Source: Glandiceps talaboti (lineage: Eukaryota; Hemichordata; Enteropneusta; Spengelidae). Taken from it: a stretch of 35,000 nt of DNA. The first letter of the stretch is position 1. Every line of letters begins with the position of its first letter. Below the pieces are notes generated by a model. That model saw only the letters and a list, made by a program, of their open reading frames with translations, made no database searches and was not told the origin of the DNA. The position numbers and the translations under genes were made by a program. Below, piece after piece: positions 10,539 to 21,874 of this stretch. The stretch is from positions 16,975,306 through 17,010,305 of the forward strand of contig NC_135567.1 in NCBI RefSeq assembly GCF_964340395.1, given 5' to 3'.

Positions 10539-10635
10539 ATACGTTTTGAAAAATGTTTCACGTTTTGGCCACTGTGTCAGTTTGATGAAATATTTGTTTT
10601 TTAATCTATTTGGCATCACCGCACTTCATAATTAA
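10539..10635 (+). CDS. Candidate second (terminal) exon of the 10145 transcript
   Basis: The acceptor cttttccttctttcag ends at 10538. One base completes the split Gly codon, then the frame is open through YVLKNVSRFGHC and a hydrophobic run to a TAA at 10633-10635, with ATTAAA (10631) as a weak polyadenylation-like signal. It could equally be part of an intron. Speculative. Confidence 0.15.
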
Positions 10636-10641
10636 AATTAC

Positions 10642-10802
10642 TTGTATGCCTATACATATGTCGTCACTTCCGGTTATTTCGGACCCAATATCCTCAAATG
10701 TTCTCCCAAGGGGTTTTAATGCTGCAGGCAAAATTTCATAAAACAGATTTGTATCGTCATATATTTTATAAACAGCATTGGAACCCTGATGCTGCGATAT
10801 CT
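10642..10802 (-). CDS. Candidate minus-strand internal exon, unknown protein
   Basis: On the minus strand an acceptor (…attcacttaccccag, exon starting at complement 10802) and a donor (CAA|GTAATT at complement 10641) bracket 161 bp, open in one frame. It contains ISQHQGSNAVYKIYDD, FYEILPAALKPLGRTFEDIG and SEITGSDDICIG. The composition is protein-like rather than repeat-like. However, the plus strand has a donor-like GGGGTAAGT at the same edge, so splice signals alone do not settle the strand. No homologue is recognised. Confidence 0.25.
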
Positions 10803-10999
10803 CTGGGGTAAGTGAATGATTGTATGCAATATCAGTGTCGTTCATTATTAACATCAATCACCTTGATAGTCTATGTTACTAATTAGAATATCACATCATT
10901 TACATAACAATTGATGCTATTGATATGTAAATAATATTAGCGTATTTGAAATAGCGTGATATAAAGGGCCTCTTGCGTGAATGTGTGCATAGAGAACAA

Positions 11000-11355
11000 C
11001 ACATACATACATACATACATACATACATACATACATACATACATACATACATACATACATACATACATACACGCATACACGCATACACACATACACACAT
11101 ACATACATACATACATACATACATACATACATACATGCATACACACATACACACATACACACATACATACATACATACATACATACATACATACATACAT
11201 ACATACATACATACATACATACATACATACACGCATACACACATACACACATACATACATACATACATACATACATACATACATACATACATACATACAT
11301 GCATGCATACATGCATACACACATACACACATACACACATACACACATACATACA

Positions 11356-11389
<34 letters not shown>

Positions 11390-11500
11390 CATACATACAC
11401 ACACACATACATACACACACAGACACACACACACATACATGCACACACATACATACATACATACATACATACATACATACATACATACATACATACATAG

Positions 11501-11531
<31 letters not shown>

Positions 11532-11757
11532 CATACATACATACATGCATGCATGCATGCATGCATGCATGCATGCATGCATGCATACATACATACATAC
11601 ATACATACATACATACATACATACATACATACATACATACATACATACATACATACATACATACATACATACATAAATAAATACACACACACACGCATAC
11701 ATACATACATACATACATACATACATACATACATACATACATACATACATACATACT
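11000..11757. repeat. Large CATA tetranucleotide satellite (about 0.76 kb)
   Basis: An almost unbroken CATA (TATG) array with interspersed ACACAC/CGCATACA variants. A pure GCAT block of about 11 units at 11544-11585 forms alternating purine-pyrimidine DNA and is self-complementary. The higher-order pattern (runs of CATA broken by 'acacacatacacac') suggests several expansion rounds. Tyr-Ile-His-Thr and Met-Tyr-Val-Cys open frames up to 287 codons on both strands are pure repeat translation. Confidence 0.98.
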
Positions 11758-12182
11758 CTGCATGTATGTGTGTGTGTTTATATTATATGTATGTCACTCA
11801 TTTTCATTTTTCATAATATTTAATCAAATGTAAATTGTATGACATTACCACTTCATTCAGGCGGCGTTGCTACGCTTTGAATACCAATAGAGTACTGTCA
11901 ATATGCAATCCCTTTCATACCTACAAATACATATATTGTCGGTAATCGTATGGAACTCACGATAAAATTCACTCGTGTCAGCGCACAATGAGTATATCTA
12001 ATGTCACAGCTTTCACTCCGTAATATATACAATGTTTTCATTTGCCACAACAGTTGTTATAAGATGCCAACACATGTCCATAAATTCTATCTATAATGCA
12101 GGCCATGTTGTTATCTTATGATGGTGTATGTTGTTTTTAGTTATATGTGTACTGATTGTACGTGGCAAGAGAATACACATTT
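11758..12182. other. Non-genic stretch
   Basis: Ordinary AT-rich sequence between two microsatellite arrays. No ORF with protein character. Confidence 0.5.
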
Positions 12183-12545
12183 TATATATATATGTACCTG
12201 TGTCTGTGCCTGTGTCTGTACCTGTATTTGTGTCTGTGTGTCCGTGTCTATATCTGTACCTGTGCATGTATCTTATCTGTGTCTTATATGTGTCTGTGTC
12301 TGTACCTGCATTTGTGTATGTCTGTATATGTACCTCTCTGTGTGTGTATCTGTATACCTGTATCTGCATCTGTATATGTATTTGTATCTGCATCTGTATT
12401 TGTACCTGTACCTGTATCTGTACCTGTACTTGTATCTGTACCTTGTCTGTGTCTGTGTCCGTGACTGTATCTGTGTCGGTGTCGGTGTCGGTGTCTCTAT
12501 CTGTATATGTACTTGTCTCTCAACCTGTATTTGTATCTGTGTAAT
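12183..12545 (+). repeat. Degenerate CTGTRY hexanucleotide array
   Basis: About 60 units of CTGTAT / CTGTGT / CTGTAC variants, with short GTCGGT units near 12470-12495. Open frames in several phases are repeat artefacts. Confidence 0.93.
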
Positions 12546-12703
12546 ACTATGTATCTACATCGTTGACGTACGTACAAACACCAATACGGTTGTGGAGTAC
12601 GTAGTGGCATGGAGTTATATGTGGTATCGTAGTTGCATCGTAGACATTCGTCTAAGGTATAAACCATAGAATCCGTATGTCAGGAGGCTGCATTGACTGT
12701 TGC

Positions 12704-13145
12704 ACACCTTGTTGGTTTTGAATTGAATTCTCATCACTTCCCGCCAAAATCATGCGTTCACAATGTTTGCTTTATTTGTGTAACTTTTCAAATTCATTTT
12801 CGTTATGGACATTATTTTACTTTTACATGTAAATATTCAACAAAACGTACCAGTATTAATAGAATTTAAGTCTTTATAATATTTATTTTAAGTTTTCAAA
12901 AATAGAAGACTAAACTGCTTTATCTCGAGAAAAAAATTGGAAAATGCGGGCCATTTCTGAATGTATTTTGTTGTATTGAAGTTATCATGATTACAACAAA
13001 ATGAAGTTAAAATAGTTTCAATCTTCTAATAATTCGTCTATTGATATACATATGATAGAACGGGATACACTGCACACCGTGCTTGTTTTGTTTCAAATCT
13101 CTTGACTTCCCGCCAAAATCATACGTTCCAAAGTGTTGCTTTTCG
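12704..13145 (+). repeat. Pair of about 70-bp direct repeats containing TTCCCGCCAAAATCA
   Basis: About 12704-12770 and 13068-13140 share '.TGCACACC.TG.TTGTTTTG', then 'CTTCCCGCCAAAATCAT.CGTTC' and 'GTTTGCTTT'-like segments in the same order. They are probably two copies of one dispersed repeat. Confidence 0.7.
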
Positions 13146-14329
13146 TAATTTTTTGACAAATTTCAGTATTATTTTAGACCACAATCATAGGACGTGTCCT
13201 ATCAATTGTACTGATAATAATATTTACGTTTGAAAGAAACCATAATTGCAAAAAAAAAAAAAAAAGTGAAAAAGAAATGAGAGTCAATCGTTCAATTAGT
13301 ATGCATAGCATGAAACGTGTAATAATCAACATGCTGTGTATCCTACAATATTAAAGTTTTGGTGCCGGTCATATCTGTATATCTTTTTTTAATTTATAGT
13401 AGCTTGCTGATACCACATGGCAATTTTACAATTATAAAAATATATTACAATATTGAAATATGTTCTACATACCGACCAATTATTTATAGTTCACTAAAGC
13501 ACGACAAAATACCAAATGACAAAACGATAAAAACGAAACATTTGAACCCTAGTAGTCCTGATTATTAAATTGGGAATTTAAAAAATTCATTATACAAAAA
13601 ACAAGGGATTTATTTACTAAATTTCTAGTGACATTTAAAATGTAAACTTGTTTAATATTCTGGTTCAGCACTAACATTCAAAAGGTAAGCATAATGGTCG
13701 TCAAATCTCTAAATAAAGCATACATACCATTGTAAAACATGTAAAATGAATAATTACTGTGCTTGTTTTTTACAACTGTCAAATCTCAAAATATAGCAAA
13801 CATACCAGTAAAAAGTATTTAATCACTTTGTTTGCCTCGAACAAAAGCAATATTGTTAAAAATAGCAAACATGCCATGTTAAAAATCTTGGATAATTGCA
13901 TTCTTTGCCCCCGAAAATATTTCTAAAGAAGCAATAACAATTTTGTCTTTTCAAATAATTTGTGTTTCACAAAGCCTGAAAAATGTCGACAGGTTTGTTT
14001 CAGGTCCAACCATAGTTCATTTTAGTTTATTTATTTCATTTACAAATGAGCACAAACATTTCCATTGTAGCGTATTGACGCCACATACACAATAAATACT
14101 TTCATGTAGTGTAAATTTGCCTCTAATAAAATTTCTGAAAAAAAGGTTACTATAAAACATATTTGTCATTTCAACCTTTTTGTGTTTCGATGACTTCTCA
14201 TAAAATGATGAGATAGTGACAGGCATTTCAAAACACAGAGTTCAACCAGGTTTATATATTTCAAACATGCTCAAATATTTGCATTGTAAATGTTTGGAGC
14301 CGCTTCCAATTTAAAAATGAACATTCGAT
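13146..14329. repeat. AT-rich stretch with degenerate tandem units
   Basis: There is no gene. A poly-A tract lies at about 13250-13265. Between 13690 and 13890, 'gtcaaatctc.aaata.agca.acatacca' recurs. From 13988 to 14310 two diverged units of about 235 bp share 'gacaggt…ttcaaccag/tccaacca' and 'gcacaaacattt.cattgta…gccac/gccgc'. The repeats are old. Confidence 0.5.
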
Positions 14330-14600
14330 GAACGTCACCCAAGTCTGTGTTTGTAACGCGATACTCTGCAATAAGCTAAGCAAGGTGTAAAAAGTATGTT
14401 ATTTTACGTACAATAACAAACTTTTTACACTTTTATTAATGATTTGCAATTTATGGAGTCACGAACAAGGACTTGGCATGTGTTGTTTCATATTCGATTT
14501 TTCAAATAGGAAGCCATGATAAAATTGTTCCATAAATCCAAAATCCAAAATAAATACCCAATCCTCATCCATATGGCCATTTCAAGATAAACAGTCGAAC
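14330..14600 (+). repeat. Dispersed repeat family B, copy 1
   Basis: Shares 'caagtctgtgtttgta', 'aacaaggactt', 'taggaagccatgataa' and 'aatacccaatcctcatccat' with 16940-17290. There the same blocks occur once as reverse complement (about 16940-17160) and once in direct orientation (about 17137-17275). Confidence 0.7.
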
Positions 14601-15302
14601 CTACCCTACGTTACTGGCATGCAGAAAGAAATTGTTTATTAAAGTCTATTTATTCTTATACTAACAATGAAACCAATAATCCATGATAGTATGTTTGGCG
14701 CCACATTCATTCCAACAATGCATTCCTAAAATGTATCCACAGATCAAATAGATAATGATTTTCAAACTCTTTCAAACCATACAATGAAAGTAATCCAAAC
14801 AGAGATAAGTATCAGCTTATATAATTTGCAAAGCAAAAGAATATAATATGCCAAATGATGGTTTATGTGCTTAGCTTTGTAACACTGTGTACAGTAAAAA
14901 TATTGCATACTTGTAAAATATAAAATACAATCGTCACATGAGATAATGTTATGTTTATTTTTATATTTATATTCATATTTAGTTCATAGATGTTAAGTGA
15001 TTGCTAAACCACCTTTACCAATAAGAATAATGTAAGTTGTGATTTTAATCTAAATATGAAGAAATTCAAGTGAAATATTATTTTAAACATTAGACATTTT
15101 CGTGTATTAATAATTACCTAAGGTCATGTAAAGTTTTGTTTGCACATTTCTAGCAGTCAATCTACATACGGTAATGAACTTTTAACATGTTATTTATGAC
15201 AATCTACAATGTAGTAAACAAAACACATGACCTTACTCAAAATAGGGGATTTAAAATAAGGTTTGGCAAAACTTGAAGCTTATAAATTGATGCTGATTTA
15301 CT

Positions 15303-15305
<3 letters not shown>
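14601..15305. other. AT-rich non-genic stretch
   Basis: No coding or RNA signal seen. Confidence 0.5.
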
Positions 15306-15385
<80 letters not shown>

Positions 15386-15470
15386 AGAGAGAGAGAGACA
15401 GAGAGAGAGACAGAGAGAGAGACAGAGAGAGAGACAGAGAGAGAGAGGGGGGAGACAGAGAGAGAGAGAC
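15306..15470. repeat. GA dinucleotide microsatellite
   Basis: A clean GA run (15306-15383) is followed by GAGACA-interrupted units to about 15470. This is a long polypurine mirror repeat. The Arg-Glu and Ser-Leu frames are artefacts. Confidence 0.97.
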
Positions 15471-16011
15471 AATCACACCTGTATGAAAGCTTATTCCTGG
15501 TACTTCTGGAATATGAAAGAACTTTCGGGTTTCATCGAGAATTGTTTTCTCAGAGAGTTGATACACTATTCGGCGATCACTTTGGCAACTATTATGTTTT
15601 AAATTTGATATCATTTTACCCACTCTTTCATAAATTAGTTGGATAACACCTGATTTGTGTTCTTGATTTAAACTGAGAATTGCTTGCAGTTATTTTGAAC
15701 AAATGAACGTCAATGGTGTCGAAGATGAATATTACGTACAGTACAGCTAGTACATCGAAATTTTCTAGCACACCCGCTTGGCAATTTATCTCACTTTGAC
15801 ATCAGTGAGCTATTGACAATTGACACAACATTACAGAAAACATTGTTACGTTTTACCATCGTATGCCTCAACGTGGTCCACTCTTGCTTATTTTATTAAC
15901 AATTACTGCATACTATTAATATTTTTTATTATAATTCTTAACAAAAAAGATTGTAATTTAAAACTCACGCTAAAATGGTAGGCATGATAATTTTATATTT
16001 ACATAAAATAT
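15471..16011. other. Non-genic stretch
   Basis: No supported feature. The minus-strand frame 15237-15623 is open only because it crosses the GA tract. Confidence 0.5.
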
Positions 16012-16176
16012 GTGAGTGTGTGTGTAAGTGTGTATGTATGTATGTGGGTGTGTGCATGTGTGTGTATGTGTGTACATGCGGTGGATGTATGTGGGGGATG
16101 TGTATGTGGGGTTTTTGTATGTGTGTGTATGTATATGTATGTGGGTATGGGTGTTTGTGTTTGTGTATGTATCTAT
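16012..16176 (+). repeat. TG/TATG microsatellite region
   Basis: Mixed TGTG, TATG and TGGG units. Cys/Val/Tyr-rich frames here are artefacts. Confidence 0.92.
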
Positions 16177-16448
16177 ATATAGTTTGCTCCATATCACGTT
16201 CTTGAATGACAGCAGTAATCAGATTAATACACCTTTTCTCACTGCTTCTATTGTTATGCAAATTTTGACCTTCGACCCTGGGTATCATTACTACTAATAT
16301 CGAAATATTGATCAGAGATTGTTACGATATAATTCTCCAAAGCAATAGTGGTGGTAATGTTTTCATTTCCTCTCGTCCTGATGTAATAAGTTTTCATTTT
16401 ATAATGAGCATGGCCTCTATAACTCATTCTGTGATTATTTGTGACACT

Positions 16449-16805
16449 AAGGCCAAATAAAAAAATGTTTGGTTCCGGTTACCCGACCCCACCTAAACTT
16501 ATTTTTACGTATTCGAGAAAAAAAATAATAAAATCGCGAAAAAAGTGTCGCAAGAAATAGTGGGTGCGAAAACTAACATCAACTTTATAAAAAAAAATTA
16601 AAAAAATAAAACTATTCTTCCAATCTGTAATGGCTGTACATGTGATAGGAAGAAACAAACAACACAGATACCATTTGGAAAACAATGGAAAACCTGAACT
16701 AGACACTCACACATGAAAAAAATATATCATAAAATAAAATAAAAAATCTACCTATCCCACTTACTTTTAAATTGAATGTAATCAGAACCACACAATTTGT
16801 TTACG
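16449..16805 (+). mobile_element. MITE-like element family A, copy 1
   Basis: The left end 'aaggccaaataaaaaaatgtttggttccggtta' matches the left end of the copies at 25487 (inverted) and 27170. The interior 'tctgtaatggctgtacat', 'aacactcacacat'-type and 'ctacctatcccac' blocks and the right end 'cagaaccacacaattt' are also shared. The two ends are inverted relative to each other (AAAAA-TGT-GGTTC-G on the left, CGGAACCACACAATTTTT on the right). The element is about 360 bp with no ORF, so it is non-autonomous. Confidence 0.7.
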
Positions 16806-16939
16806 TCTTACATGATTTTTTTTCTCATAACAAGGTCGTGACTTAAGAATACAGCTGTTGTGCCATGATCTCGCCGTAATAGTGGCCCTACAATGTCATG
16901 TTGAATGAAACTAAACGTTCGAGGTTAAGGATATGAATT

Positions 16940-17290
16940 AAATTAAAGTTGCCGTATAGTGTTTATTTTGTATTTTTAATTTATAAAACAATTATCATGG
17001 CTTCCTACTTGAAATTCCAACGTGAAAAAACGTATGCCAAATGAGAAGTCCTTGTTTTAACAAATTACAAAAGATTAATAATTGCGTACAACAAACTTTT
17101 TTGACACATTTTAAAGCTTTTTACAATGTTTTGAGGTACAAACACAGACTTGGTCAATGTTGTTTCACATTAATTTGTGAAGTAGGACGCCTTGATAAAA
17201 TACTTTTATAAATTAAAAATGCAAAATGAATACCCAATCCTCATCCATGTGGCCACTTTACACTTTATGTAGTCTACTGCAATGGGCTGG
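16940..17290. repeat. Dispersed repeat family B, palindromic copies 2 and 3
   Basis: The reverse complement of about 16970-17160 and the direct strand of about 17137-17275 both match 14330-14600. The two copies sit head to head around 17140, forming an inverted pair. Confidence 0.65.
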
Positions 17291-17340
17291 GTAGTAATAT
17301 TGTATCACATACAAAGTTTTTGTTGTTTTTTTCATTTAAA

Positions 17341-17602
17341 TGAGTCGGCGTGTTTCAAATGTTATCATTATCTGCCAACGTGGCAAAGAGAAATATATAT
17401 TTGTGACACATCGTTTCGGTAAGATTAAGTGAAATAGGTTGTAAGTCTTAAAATCTCCATATTTAAAAAAAAAATTCGGCGTATTTGAAGTGTTATCATT
17501 ATCTGCTAATGTAGCAAATATAAATATACATTTGTGACACATCGTTTCGGTGAGGTTAAGTTAATAGGCTGAGTCATAAAATTTCCCATATTATTATCTT
17601 CT
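17341..17602 (+). repeat. 132-bp tandem duplication (two diverged copies)
   Basis: 'tcggcgtgtttcaaatgttatcattatctgcc' at 17343 and 'tcggcgtatttgaagtgttatcattatctgct' at 17476 start the copies. Both also carry 'tttgtgacacatcgtttcggt'. The short minus-strand frame here is the repeat. Confidence 0.85.
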
Positions 17603-17764
17603 GAAAGAGTACAAAAAAAACATCGACCATGAATCTACGTGCTGGTTATAAAAGTCCACTTCTCGCCAGATGCTATTGGTACTTATTTGTAATAGTCACA
17701 TACAATGAAAGAGTAAAAACCGCTATAAACATCTCACGTACGTGTGAAGATGACTAAATCACGA

Positions 17765-18100
17765 ATCCAGCGGATGAGAATTCTCGGTACCTGAAAACGA
17801 ATATTACTAACTACGGCGCATCATAAAACAGTCAGCATATGCTAAAGGGTGCCAAAATTGGGACACAGACATTTCAACTGAATGACATCAACAAATGAGT
17901 TGTCTCTGAATAACCTACAAGGGTGGGTCTATCATTCCCAATACATGAAAAGCAACGAACATTCGATCGATTTCTTGGCCGACACCGTAACTTCCGCTCC
18001 ACGCGGTTCATATGCAAATTATAGGCGCGCGTGAGAATGTGTCGAACTCCTTGTTTGATTTTCACGCTCTAGGTAAAACGCTATTGCAGATACTAAAAAT
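17765..18100 (+). repeat. Dispersed repeat copy 2 (related to 1690-2230)
   Basis: Collinear with 1690-2075, including the 'gcgcgtgagaat' block and the terminal 'ggtaaaa.gctattgcagatact' block that was tandemly amplified in the first copy. Here it occurs only once. Confidence 0.6.
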
Positions 18101-18398
18101 TGTACTTCTCTGTATGTATCTGCCGTAAAATATAAGTAAAAATGCTATAAACATCCATAAATATGCAAATTCAGATAATATGAGTTGTATTTATAATCTG
18201 TAGTAACTGCATACAAAATGCCTCTGCAGCTTATAAGCTCATCTATTGGCGGAGAATGCTTTTACTAATAGATACATTGTAAGCAAAGTCTTGTATGAGA
18301 CTCTAGACTGCCACATTCCCTTGGGAGATTTCTTTCTTTCTTTCTTTCTTTTTTGGTTTCTTGTTTTTTACTTTTGTTTTTTGTTTGTTGGTTTTGTA

Positions 18399-18628
18399 TT
18401 TTGGAAAACCTACACTCACACATTAAAAAAATATATCATAAAATAAGATAAAAAATCTACCTATCCCACTTATTTGTAAATTGAATGTAATCGGAACCAC
18501 ACAATTTTTTTACGTTTTACATGATTTTTTGTTGTGACATAATCTCGCCGTATTAGTAGTGGTCCTACAATGTCATGTTGAATGAAACTAAACGTTCGAG
18601 GTTAAGGATATGAATTAGATTAAAGTGA
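18399..18628 (+). mobile_element. MITE-like family A, copy 2 (5'-truncated) plus shared flank
   Basis: Matches 16675-16946: 'ttggaaaac', 'actcacacatta', 'aatatatcataaaataa', 'aaaaatctacctatcccactta' and then beyond the element end 'caatgtcatgttgaatgaaactaaacgttcgaggttaaggatatgaatta'. Because homology continues past the element's right terminus, a segmental duplication of the 16.7-16.95 kb region is more likely than independent insertion. A TTTC run (18330-18352) lies at the truncated side. Confidence 0.7.
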
Positions 18629-19035
18629 ACAATAAATGTTTTTTAGGGGTGTGGGTTTATTTGTTTTGTTTTAGTCTAATAATCTACATATGTTTTAAGT
18701 TTGTTATTCATTTTTTAAAGGGAGATGTCCTCAACACTTCCCAGTTACTAGTAGTTTCCCGAAGCTATACCGACTGTTTCGCAGTCACTCATCAGTTAGG
18801 TTATCATTTTTCACAACAGAACTCAGTTGTGTTTGTTTTGTTTTTAAATATTTTATTAAAATAAAGTACAAAAAAGCTCGGAGAATTTCAGAGCAACTCT
18901 AATTTTAGACACAAAATGTTTCCAATCAGAATGTTACACAATTCAGCAACTGTATGATTTAGCGTTAAATTTTAAAGTTTTATCTCGATACATAATATCA
19001 TTAGTATCGAATCCTAAACTCCAACCAACAAACTG
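18629..19035. other. Non-genic stretch
   Basis: No domain or splice-supported ORF seen. The 79-codon frame at 18625-18864 begins in the duplicated flank and has no recognisable character. Confidence 0.45.
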
Positions 19036-19444
19036 TATCGTAAGGGGCAACATCAAAAGTTCAATATAATATATCTAACTTAATTGCTTAAGTTTGGGGG
19101 TGGGGAGGGGGGTTTGGCCAAATTAATTTCTCAACCGTCAAAAACGATTTAACGTCATACTTGGCAAAATTTAGTACGATTTCAAGGCTGCTTTCACCTA
19201 TAACACTGCGTACACTCGGTCCGATTTATCAGCGGTACGCGGTTAAAATGGTTTTCTGTTTTTATTTATAATTCAGTAGTATATTGGTATGTTGTTTGAA
19301 AGTGGAAGTATACAGTATGAATCTGAAACGATTTTCAATTTTAGGTCAGTTACGTTAGATGGGGAGTGGGGGTCCGGGACCTAACTTAAGCAATTAAGTT
19401 AGATATATTATATTGAACTTTTGATGTTGCTACTAAGTACGATC
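19036..19444. mobile_element. MITE-like element with about 48-bp near-perfect terminal inverted repeats
   Basis: Left arm 19047-19094 (starts GCAACATCAAAAGTTCAA) and right arm 19383-19430 (complement) match base for base over about 47 bp. A weaker extension of both arms outward (ATCGTA…) reaches 19036 and 19444. The interior of about 290 bp has G-rich stretches next to each arm and no ORF. No clear target duplication is found. Confidence 0.8.
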
Positions 19445-19957
19445 AAACAGTGTCACAAAAGCTCAACAAGCGAACTTTGTTTGCTTAGAGGGGTTGTGGG
19501 TCTGGCATCAATGTGATTGCTGAACTTCATTTTCACACTTCTAACCAAATTTCGACGGAAAGCTATCACTCCTTCAATGATAACAGCTTTATTACTGAGA
19601 TGTTGATAAGTTGAAAAAAAATCTTCTAATGTGAGACATGGTGCTGGGATTCTTGTATTTGAACGTGTTTGCAATCATGTTTTTACATTACACCGATTGT
19701 AGTGGTGTGACCGCTACAGATGTTATCATAGTTTACACCCTATATAAGCGTTTGATGAGAATGTTTGTTTAGGGCACGGGGTTTGACCTATAACGATATT
19801 CGTCTGTTGAGCTTGTGCGACATCATGCGATTGTCCCGTACATAATAGTTGACACGTGCATACGTTAAAAAGCAAGGTCATTCGAGGTCGCAGTGTCAAA
19901 TGGAGAGTAAAAACAAAAACAAAGGAAAAAGTAAGATAGAAAATTTAATATTAAATT
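19445..19957. other. Non-genic stretch
   Basis: Nothing supported. The minus-strand 73-codon frame 19453-19674 starts MQTRSNTRIPAPCLTLEDFF and looks weakly protein-like, but it has no splice or domain support. Confidence 0.4.
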
Positions 19958-19960
19958 CTA

Positions 19961-20002
19961 TGAGAGAGAGAGAGACAGAGAGAGAGACAGAGAGAGAGAG
20001 AT

Positions 20003-20085
<83 letters not shown>
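19961..20085. repeat. GA dinucleotide microsatellite
   Basis: A GAGACA/GAGATAGC-interrupted start, then about 40 uninterrupted GA units (about 20004-20085). Confidence 0.97.
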
Positions 20086-20087
<2 letters not shown>

Positions 20088-21135
20088 TATGCACGACGTA
20101 TGGTTTTGAATTGATTTTGAATCAACGCAATTATTAATATACAGACAGCCAATCATTATACATCAAATTCCTTTGTCCTTTGGGAAATCAACTGTAATTA
20201 TGTTTTGCCTTTTAGTATTACATACATATTCATCCGAGTTACAACCCTCGAAAAAACACCGGTGCGTTTGGTTGCTTGTGATAAGCATGCGCGAACAAGT
20301 TTCATGCGAAGACATGCAATGAAAATAGTGTTAGTGGTGGTAACTGTTTATTGGGTACAAGTAGAATAATCCAAATTTTATAACATATGAGACGACGGGA
20401 AGGAAGATATTTATTGTAATTAGTTTATTAAGTTCATTTATATTTATATAGACGAACATACATCATCACGTGCTGTACAGCTGTGCTGTCTAGCTGTAAC
20501 TGTAAAGTCTTTGAAACTGTTTTGTAAGATAAAATGTAATGTCATACACCCAGCACATTATTGAATCACCTGTGGATAAGCATATGTTTATGTAAAGTTT
20601 ACATAGCATGGTGCAATATATCTAATCAAATCGACTTTTGGGTCCGCACTCAAAAGTCTGCACCCCTTTGAATAGCTATTTCAACGTATTACTATACCAC
20701 TTATAGATAAAATAGACTAATTGAATGCACAATGTCTAATTTTATTGGTATTTTAAACATTTTCAGTAAATATATAATATTATTAGGTTTTCCGATCGAA
20801 AATAGAATACCCCAGTTACAGCTAGTCCAGCTTTAGTTCACGATCACCTCCGTAACCCATGTACTGAATGTAACTATTGTTGATGATAAAAATGTCTTGC
20901 ATTGTTATATGGTATAAGTTCCATGTGAATTCACGCCCTCACACGGCCGTAAATTACCATTGTCATGCAACTTATTGACCAATCAGAGGTGTGCTTTTGT
21001 ACGAGTGAATTCCAGCACATACAAGAGAGGTTGTAAAGTTAGGGTCGTGTCCTTGTTTACATGAGGAAACGGGCAGAATTATCTTTAAATGGCATATGTA
21101 TCGAGTCACCACATTTTACAAGCCATATACTTAAT
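20086..21135. other. Non-genic stretch
   Basis: No supported gene. A GCATGCGC motif (NRF-1-like half site) occurs at about 20286, without a recognisable transcript. Confidence 0.5.
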
Positions 21136-21453
21136 CGTAATAATCAGTTCTTGTACCATTACAAAGGGTTGTTATTACTGACGAGTAACGTTTTACCATT
21201 CTAGCAAACCAGAGCTATTATGTGTTCGAACCAGTAGGGACCGACTCATTAAGAACGGTACCGTAAAACGGTCGTGGTTTGCGACGATGCGTTTCACTTG
21301 TTCAGGTCAACAGACTTTGTCAAACTCTCCATTTACCACCTAGCAGTAAAGCCAGCAAACAGACAGTTTCACAAAATCTGTCAACCTGAACAGGCGAACG
21401 GTACTCGTAAGTAATATGAACCCCTGGTAGTGGTACAAGAACACATTATTACG
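21136..21453. mobile_element. Inverted-repeat (MITE-like) element, 318 bp
   Basis: The left end CGTAATAATCAGTTCTTGTA (21136 on) is complemented by the right end (…tacaagaacacattattacg, ending 21453). The similarity runs about 55 bp inward (…ACGAGTA.CG). A second inner pair, 'tgttcaggtcaacagactttgtcaaact' at about 21299, is complemented by 'agtttcacaaaatctgtcaacctgaaca' at about 21364. The element is therefore largely foldable. There is no ORF, and no clear target duplication is found. Confidence 0.75.
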
Positions 21454-21874
21454 TGTGTAAGGATAATACATCATCGATTGCCAAACAACGGTATTAGCCA
21501 GATGAGGGCGCTCTCCATGCAGGAAAATAAAGTCAGTTTTTTCGACGGTTGAAATTTAAAAAATGAAAATAAAGAAGAGATGGTAATGAAAGATGAAAGA
21601 TATTTTACAATAATAATGATATTTCTAAATTGTATGAAAAAACAATACAATACCTGCACCACGGTATTTGGTGTTTTATTTTTTTCTTCTCTTCTATGCG
21701 GTGACTTCCATTATAGTTCCACTATAAAAACCATCTATAATTTGAAAAAAGATTTTGTCGAAATTACTCCTTCTTTGGCAGCAGAATAAACGAATGGCCT
21801 TAAATAATAACCTTGTCATCTCGCGCAATGCATCTTGGAACCGGAAGATCGACTAATGAGTTCTCAATGATATA

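Noticed and set aside
10900-11816. Open frames of 125-287 codons on both strands (Tyr-Ile-His-Thr and Met-Tyr-Val-Cys repeats)
   Set aside because: They translate the CATA array; a stop-free 4-bp repeat is open in many frames on both strands.
12091-12669. Frames of 100-183 codons on both strands
   Set aside because: Degenerate CTGTRY hexamer array; several phases are open at once.
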